In this document: positions 58,101 to 64,000 of the stretch, piece after piece
Position numbering within the stretch: the first letter of the stretch is position 1
How the letters are laid out: each line of letters opens with the position of its first letter
Source of the DNA: Caecitellus pseudoparvulus
Taxonomy: Eukaryota > Bigyra: Bicosoecida
DNA length: 64,000 bases
Direction of reading: 5' to 3'
NCBI GenBank assembly: GCA_965644315.1
Contig: CBFFRQ010000078.1
Location: 248,001 to 312,000, forward strand
Notes under the pieces: model-generated
Seen by the model: the letters and a program-made list of their open reading frames with translations, nothing else
What the model was told of the DNA's origin: nothing
Database searches by the model: none
Made by a program: the position numbers and the translations under genes

Positions 58101-61100
58101 CGCCTGCAGCTCGGGCGAGAAGTGTGGGTTGGGCAGGCGCGTGATGAAGAAGAGCTTGAAGTCGTCGCTGTAGTCCAGCAAGTCGTCTGCCACATTGATC
58201 TGCTTCACCAAGCCACCCGCGGAAGTGATGACTTGCTTCTCCAACACGGGGTCCAGCATGGGGTCGATGTTCTCCTCCACGCCCACCACGATCATGGTCT
58301 TGCCCCACTGCATGGTTTCCTTCAGGTCGTGCTTTAGCCGGGCCGAGTTCAGCGCAGTCGTCTCCCACACGGGCAAGCTGGCGCGTTCCTTGTTCTTGAT
58401 CCAGTGCAGCGCCTGGCCTTGAGGGTCCACCAGCAGGGGGTACCGCGTGGAGCGCGTCACCAGGATGCCGTTCTCGACACTCAGCGTGTCCGTGGGCAGG
58501 CCATCCAGGTTCCAGTCGCCAATGGTGGAGATGTCCACGAGGAAGTCTGACACAGACAGGTCCCCCGTGACTGCGATGCCACGCCGCTTGCAGTCGCCGA
58601 CGAACTTGTCAGCGATGAGGTACTCACGGAAGGGCTGGTTGAAAGCGCCCAAGTACGAGACGAACGCACACGCCACCGCGCAGTCGCCCACCAAGCGGCG
58701 CTTGACGTCAGCGAAAGTGTTGCTGTCCTCCATCCACCGCACCTTCTCCTCGTCCAGGCCTTGGATGAGGCTGGACGCCTGCTCCATGCGACGCTGCAGG
58801 GTCTGCGCGTGCTTCTCCACTTCCTCCCGATGTGCCACAGCGCCGTCGAACTCGGCCTTGAGGCCAGCCAGACGGCTGCGCGACTGCTCCTCCTTGCTCT
58901 GGGCATCTGCCAGGGCACGGTTTGCTTGGTCCAGCTGGGCCTCTGCGATCTCCAAAGCCTCCAGCTTGGGCTTGACGATCTTGGAGGCGAGGAAGTACGA
59001 GCGCATGGCGCGGACGTACACACACAGCCCACGTGCCGCGACAGAGCCACCGCCAGCCACCTCCGGATCGTACAGATACCACTCGGTGTACGGCGTGAGG
59101 AGCTCCACCATCTCCTCGTTCAGCACGCGGTCGCGCTCGAACTCCTTGATGTTCTCCACGAAGCGCGTCTCGGCCATCATCTGCAGGGCGGCCGCCCAGG
59201 AGGGCGTGATGAACTCGACAGGCTGGCGCTGCACAGACAGCTCCGTGAGCTTCAACGGCACGAGGGGCATCTGGAACAAGATGAGCACACCGTCCATCAC
59301 CACACGAATGACGTCAGGCGGCTTGGACAGCATGGTGATCTCTTGCACGTGCTTGCGGCTGATGGAGGCAATGGCCTCCTCAGCCTGCACGACGAAGGGC
59401 TGGGCCTTGGCCAGGTCAGCTTGGCAGGCATCGCGCTCCCGAGAGATGCGCTCCGCCTCCGCCTCACAGTCCGCCTTGATGCGGGCGACCACCTCTGACT
59501 CGCGCTGGGCCTGCTTGCTCTGCACATCCACCGACGTGAGCTTCTCATTGGCGGCTGCCGTGGCAGCTTCCACGTTGCGGCGCTCCTCGGCCAGGATGTG
59601 CTTCATGGCCTCCACGTCCTCCGCACCCTTCTCCAGCTTGGCCAGACCCTTGTTCACTCGCGACTCCTTCTCCCGCAGCTCGGCGATCTTCTCGCTGTAC
59701 AGGTGCTTGAAGTTGCGGATGAAAGAGAGGTAGGACTTGGGCGTCTGGTACACGCGGCGCTTGGACGAGGCGACGTACTCGTCGCAGACGGTGTTCACGC
59801 TGGTGTGCACGAAGCCCATGTGGGCGATGACGGCTTCTTTAGTCGCCGCATCGGTGTCCAGAGGGAACTCCGACAAGAAGCCACGGGACACCGCGACAAG
59901 GGCCTCCTCGGGCCACTCCAAGAACCAGTCAATGGTGCAGCCTGAAATGAGGCCAGGGAACTTGCGCGCACGCTCACGGAAGCGCGGGTCCACGGGGGAC
60001 ATGCATAGCACCACGTGCAGGTTGTCCCTGGCCAGGTCGAAGAAGTACTGCCGCAGGTTGTCGGGGTTGTCCTCCATGCCGGGGCGGGCCTCCAGGAAGT
60101 CCTGGCGCAGCTCCCCTGTCATCTGCAGCATCTCCTCCTTGGTGAAAAGGCCAGACACCTCCCCCGTCATGAGCAGGGAGTTGATGGCCTCCAGGAACGA
60201 CTCCGAGCGGATCTGCGTGTCCGTGAAGAGGAAGGCGACGCTCTGGCGCTGGTGCCCCGCCAACTTGTACATCTCTTTCAAATCTTCCTTGAGCTGGTTC
60301 AAACCGTAGCTCTTGGTCAACTGAATGCGGCGCAGCGTGGCGCGGCAGATGTACGCTGCAAGGCGAGCCAGGCTCTGCTTGCCGCTGCCGCCGACACCCA
60401 CAAGGAGGGCGGACCCCCCTGGCGTCGCCATGATGCGGGTGATGCGCACGAGGTGCCGCAGGGCATCGTCGAAGAGCACCAGCTCCAGGGTGAACGCTGG
60501 GTGGTCGGTGTTGTGCTTGGCCATGAACATCTCCACGCGCTCCCGGATGTTGGCGAGGGAGCCGCCGTCTTCGTAGATAAGAGGCGCTTCCTCCAGCACC
60601 TCATCTGTCTCGGGATCCACCTCTGCGTCGCGCAGGAAGTTGACAAAGTCAGAGCCCGTCTCGGAAGGCCCGGCCACCGCAGCCCGCGCGTCCTCGCCGA
60701 ACAGGGCAGTCATGATGCGGTCCATGACGCTGTTGTACCACTGCTTGTCGGCGTTGTTGATGAGCTTGTCCGAGAAGACACGCGCACACTCGTGGTGCCA
60801 CAGCTTGAGCAGGTTCAGCGCCTCGTTCTTGGAGGGCGTGGCCAGGCCACCCGTCAAGATGCTCGCCTTGGGCGTGAGCAAGATGCCCTGGAACACCCGG
60901 CTCAGGTCGCGCATGTTGAAGATGTAGTGATGCTTGGCCGGGGTGGGCAGCATGCGCTGCTTCACCAGGCGCCACAGGTCAATGGTGGCGGAGGTCAGGT
61001 TGTCCACGACACCCAGTGCCTCTGCGGAGAACTCCTCAGGCTTGAAGCGCCCGTGCAGCATCTGTCCGTACAGGTCGTCAATGGACTGGATGGACGGCGC

Positions 61101-64000
61101 CACCATGTTGAAGAGGAAGAAGTGCCGCTTGAGGCGGTCTGGAATGTCGTTGCGCCCCGCGCCGGGGTGGTTCATGGCGCCCACGAACGAGAGGTCCTCG
61201 CAGACCTTGAAGTCTCCGCGGCGCTCGCGGTCGCGGAAGTAAAAGCCAGACGTCTCGATGAGCTGGCGCACGATCTCATTGCAGGGCTGGTCGCCCCACT
61301 GGTTGATCTCGGGCATGGACAGGTCATCCAGGAACACCGTCATGCGCTTGCCAGAGGGCGGCCCGAACGACCGCCCGCCGCGCTTGTCCAGGCTGTCCTC
61401 AATGGTGCCCTGGAAGATCTGGGGCGTCGTCGCGGAGGAGAAGTTGATGCGCTTCAACAGGCGCTTGGACGCGTCAAACGTGGCGAAGAACATGAGCGCC
61501 GTGCTGGTCTTGGCCGTACCTGGGCCACCCACCAGCAGGACCGGCTTGCCCTTGTCCAGGTCGGACTTGGGGTCGTGCAGGGCTTTGATGAGAGCGATGT
61601 GCCGTGTGGAGTCCATGTTTGGCACCAGCAGGTTCGAGAAGTCCAGGGGGTCATCCTTGGTGGGGTAGTCCCACCGGGGCGCTTCCCAGCGCTTCCACGT
61701 GACTGCCCGCGGCGACTCCACATCCACGTACCACTCGAAGATGGTCTCGCCTTCAGCCATGCTGGCAGTGTCAGGCATGGCCGCCGCGCCTCGCTTGCGC
61801 AGGTATGCGTCCATGCGGGCGCGGTCCTCCTCCTCCAGCAACCCGCCAATGCCCCAGGCCAGGCACCACAGGAAGAGCTTCTGCAAGGCGGCAGAGTAGG
61901 CGGCTTCGTCGCCGCGCCCAGGCAGGAGGTTCCCTGCCGCTTGGGCACGGTGCAGGTATGCATCCATGAGGTTCATGACGGCCAGCACCGCCGACACACG
62001 AGAGACCTGCACCGTGGCTCCTTCCTTCGTGCCGCGGTACATGAAGTCGAACAGGTGCCCGTAGTCTGAGTTGGAGGTGTCTGCGTCAGGCAGGTCCTCC
62101 CCTGCTGCCTCCTCCAACAGGCGGTCCTGCTTCACTTGCCCGACGTGGCGCCGGAAGAGGGCGGTAAGGAGGGCCTGGGAGGCAGGGGCTTGCTTGGCAA
62201 TCCACGCATCGGTAACGGGCTTCCAGTCCAGATCCACGTCGGACACGTACACGATGCCAGACCGGGACACTGTCGCAGGGGACGCGTTGCGCAAGTCCAT
62301 GGCTTCGAAGAGCAGGCGGCACTTCTCAGACATGGCGAAGCGGTCGCCGTTCGGCAGGGTGAGCAGCTTGTTGTCGTCCATGACGGAGTTCAGGCTCTCG
62401 ATCCACATCGTGTCCACGGGGCCATCCATGATGAGCCATGAGATGTACGCGTTGTCGCGGCGGTTGGCACGCTCGAAAATGGAAGAGAAGATTCCCACCG
62501 TCCACTCCCCAGTGTTGATGTCCGTCTCACCGTACAGCTCTGTCTCGGCGACTGACTTCGGGTTCATGCGGGTGATGCGGTACTGCTGGCCGTCCTTCTC
62601 CTGCAAGGCGCGAGCCAGCGTGTTGAAAATGGCACTCTTGCCGCCACCTGAGGGACCGATGACCATGAGCGCATGTCGCACCAAGTTGGTGTCATTCAGC
62701 TGCTTCACCTTGGAGACCCAGCTGCTCCACGGCACCAGCTGCGTCGTGCGCAGAGCGGACTCGATGTACGGCAGCAGGTCATCGGTGGCACCCTCGGCTT
62801 GCTCGGCAACACCAGGGAAGAGGTCCCGCAGCATGCTCAGGAACAGGGGCACATCCTGAGCCACCAGCTTGGACAGGTTCATGTCACGCAGGGTGCGGTA
62901 CAGCAGGATGTACTCATCCACGTCCAAATTGTCTCGCTTGGTGGCACCGGCAGTGCGCAGCACGGATAGGATGTTTCGCAGGCCGAAGTCATAGTGGCGC
63001 TGGTTGGACAGCTGCTGGGAGGCGATGAAGTACGCCGTGAAGAACTTCTTGGACAGCTGGGAGAAGAGGGAGTACCCAGCCGTGACCAGCTTCACCTTGA
63101 TGATGGCCTCGCGGTCGGGCACCATCATGGCCACGGAGCGGAACAGCGCCTTCAAGTTCTCAGGCAGCTCCTGGCGCCCAGCGTAGCCGGGGTTCATGGT
63201 GATGTAGAAGCCGCAAATGGGGTTCAGCGTCACGTAGTTGGGCAGGCCCGTGTCTCGCGTCAGGGCAGCGGCGTCGCCAGGGAAGGCGAACTGCTTCGCG
63301 CCCGCACGGCGTGCGTTCAACACCGCCTGCACCTGCTGTGCCACCACGGACAGCACAGGCAGGGTGATGCGGTTGAACTCATCGAAGCAGCCCCAGAGAC
63401 CAGCCTGGCACAGGCCCTTGAAGATCTTGGCACAGTCAGTGTACCGCATCTCGGAGGAGCAGTTTGTGACGACGACGTACAGGCCCAGCGTGCGCCCCAT
63501 GTCCTTCACCGTCTCCGTCTTGCCCGTGCCAGCGGGGCCTGCAGGCGCCCCGCCGAAGTACATGGAGTATGCTTGAGCGAGGGTGATGTAGCAGCGGTCG
63601 GTGAGCTGTGTGATGACGAGGCGCTCCTTGCAGCCGAGGTACTCGTACTGGTACTTGAAGTCCACGTCAGTGACGGAGATGACAATGGAGCCGTCGGGGG
63701 ACACGTCATCCCCTTCATCGGCACGGGAGTAGAAGCGGCACTGCTTCAGCCAGTCGAACATGTTGGGGGACAGGGTCATGCCACGGTTGGCCTTGAGGGT
63801 CTCCAAGAAGTCGTCGATGATCTGCGTCTGGTGCACTTGGATGGTCACGAGCGTCTCGATCTTGATGCGGTTCAGCTTGGAGCCGAGGTCTGTGAGGCAC
63901 CAGCGGGACAAGTCAGCCTGCACGCCGTCATGCTTGGCCTTGACGCCCTTGAGCGCGCCCCGGCTGCCAACTGCCAGCGCTGCCTCCATGTCTGATGTCC
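55197..64000 (-). CDS. Axonemal outer-arm dynein heavy chain, gamma/DNAH5-DNAH8 class (5' part outside window)
   Basis: An uninterrupted frame enters from the right edge and stops at 55197, giving about 2930 residues: the end of the linker, all six AAA modules and the C-terminal domain. P-loops are AAA1 [15 protein letters not shown] (about 63510-63540), AAA2 GPSGGGKS (about 62636-62660), AAA3 GGPGTAKT (about 61507-61531) and AAA4 GVGGSGKQS (about 60372-60399). The sensor [18 protein letters not shown] and arginine-finger region [20 protein letters not shown] are intact. Stalk coiled coils and the microtubule-binding tip ([28 protein letters not shown]) lie around 58700-59500. The C-terminus ([33 protein letters not shown]) and [20 protein letters not shown] favour the gamma/DNAH5 class. 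It would drive ciliary beating with the docking and tubulin genes seen nearby. Confidence 0.9.
   Translation of the reverse strand, partial: [2933 protein letters not shown]

Noticed and set aside
60015-62069. 684-codon open frame antisense to the dynein heavy chain
   Set aside because: Composition (Val/His/Gln/Arg repeats) is that of a codon-bias shadow, and the dynein frame is conserved throughout.

Overview
This is a nuclear window from a GC-rich, gene-dense eukaryote that builds motile cilia. The evidence is spliced protein-coding genes and a set of ciliary proteins: an outer-arm dynein heavy chain, a dynein-docking coiled coil, BBS2, an RP2-like ARL3-GAP, CFAP141 and alpha-tubulin. Mitochondrial import (TIM21), 26S proteasome assembly (gankyrin type) and CCR4-NOT/PUF RNA regulators are also present. 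I see no plastid marker and cannot fix the lineage; a flagellated unicellular protist or alga is the safest reading.

Layout. 1-150 is the tail of an unrecognised gene. 177-1241 (-) is a type I membrane protein. 1996-7058 (+) is a three-gene ciliary run: CFAP141, BBS2, RP2-like. 7059-9646 is a gene-free, AT-richer stretch between convergent genes. 9647-16039 (-) holds a PH-domain protein, a PPR-like helical-repeat protein and an omega-amidase (NIT2). 16416-44281 (+) is a long co-oriented block: an acidic Ala-rich protein, gankyrin-like, alpha-tubulin, PDCD2-like, CNOT4-like, Pumilio, TIM21, an ODA docking-complex-like coiled coil, a four-TM protein, a NO VEIN-like giant ATPase-fold protein and a secreted protein. 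44311-45306 (-) is a PX/WH2 protein, divergent from a giant SAC phosphoinositide phosphatase (45627-54212, +). 54220-55089 (-) is NEPRO-like. 55197-64000 (-) is a gamma-class axonemal dynein heavy chain that runs off the right edge.

Gene structure. I placed 22 introns by joining frames to conserved protein sequence. 21 of the 22 donors begin GTG (mainly GTGAGN or GTGCGN), acceptors are mostly CAG, and introns cluster at the 5' ends. Three very short internal exons appear (12, 19 and 22 nt). The 12-nt one lies in alpha-tubulin and restores its canonical MRE N-terminus. The giant genes (NO VEIN-like, SAC, dynein) show long uninterrupted frames.

Functional links. Dynein heavy chain, docking coiled coil, tubulin and CFAP141 would act in the axoneme. 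BBS2 and the RP2-like protein would act in ciliary membrane trafficking. CNOT4 and the adjacent Pumilio belong to the same mRNA-decay machinery. All names rest on reading the translations by eye; no database search was run.
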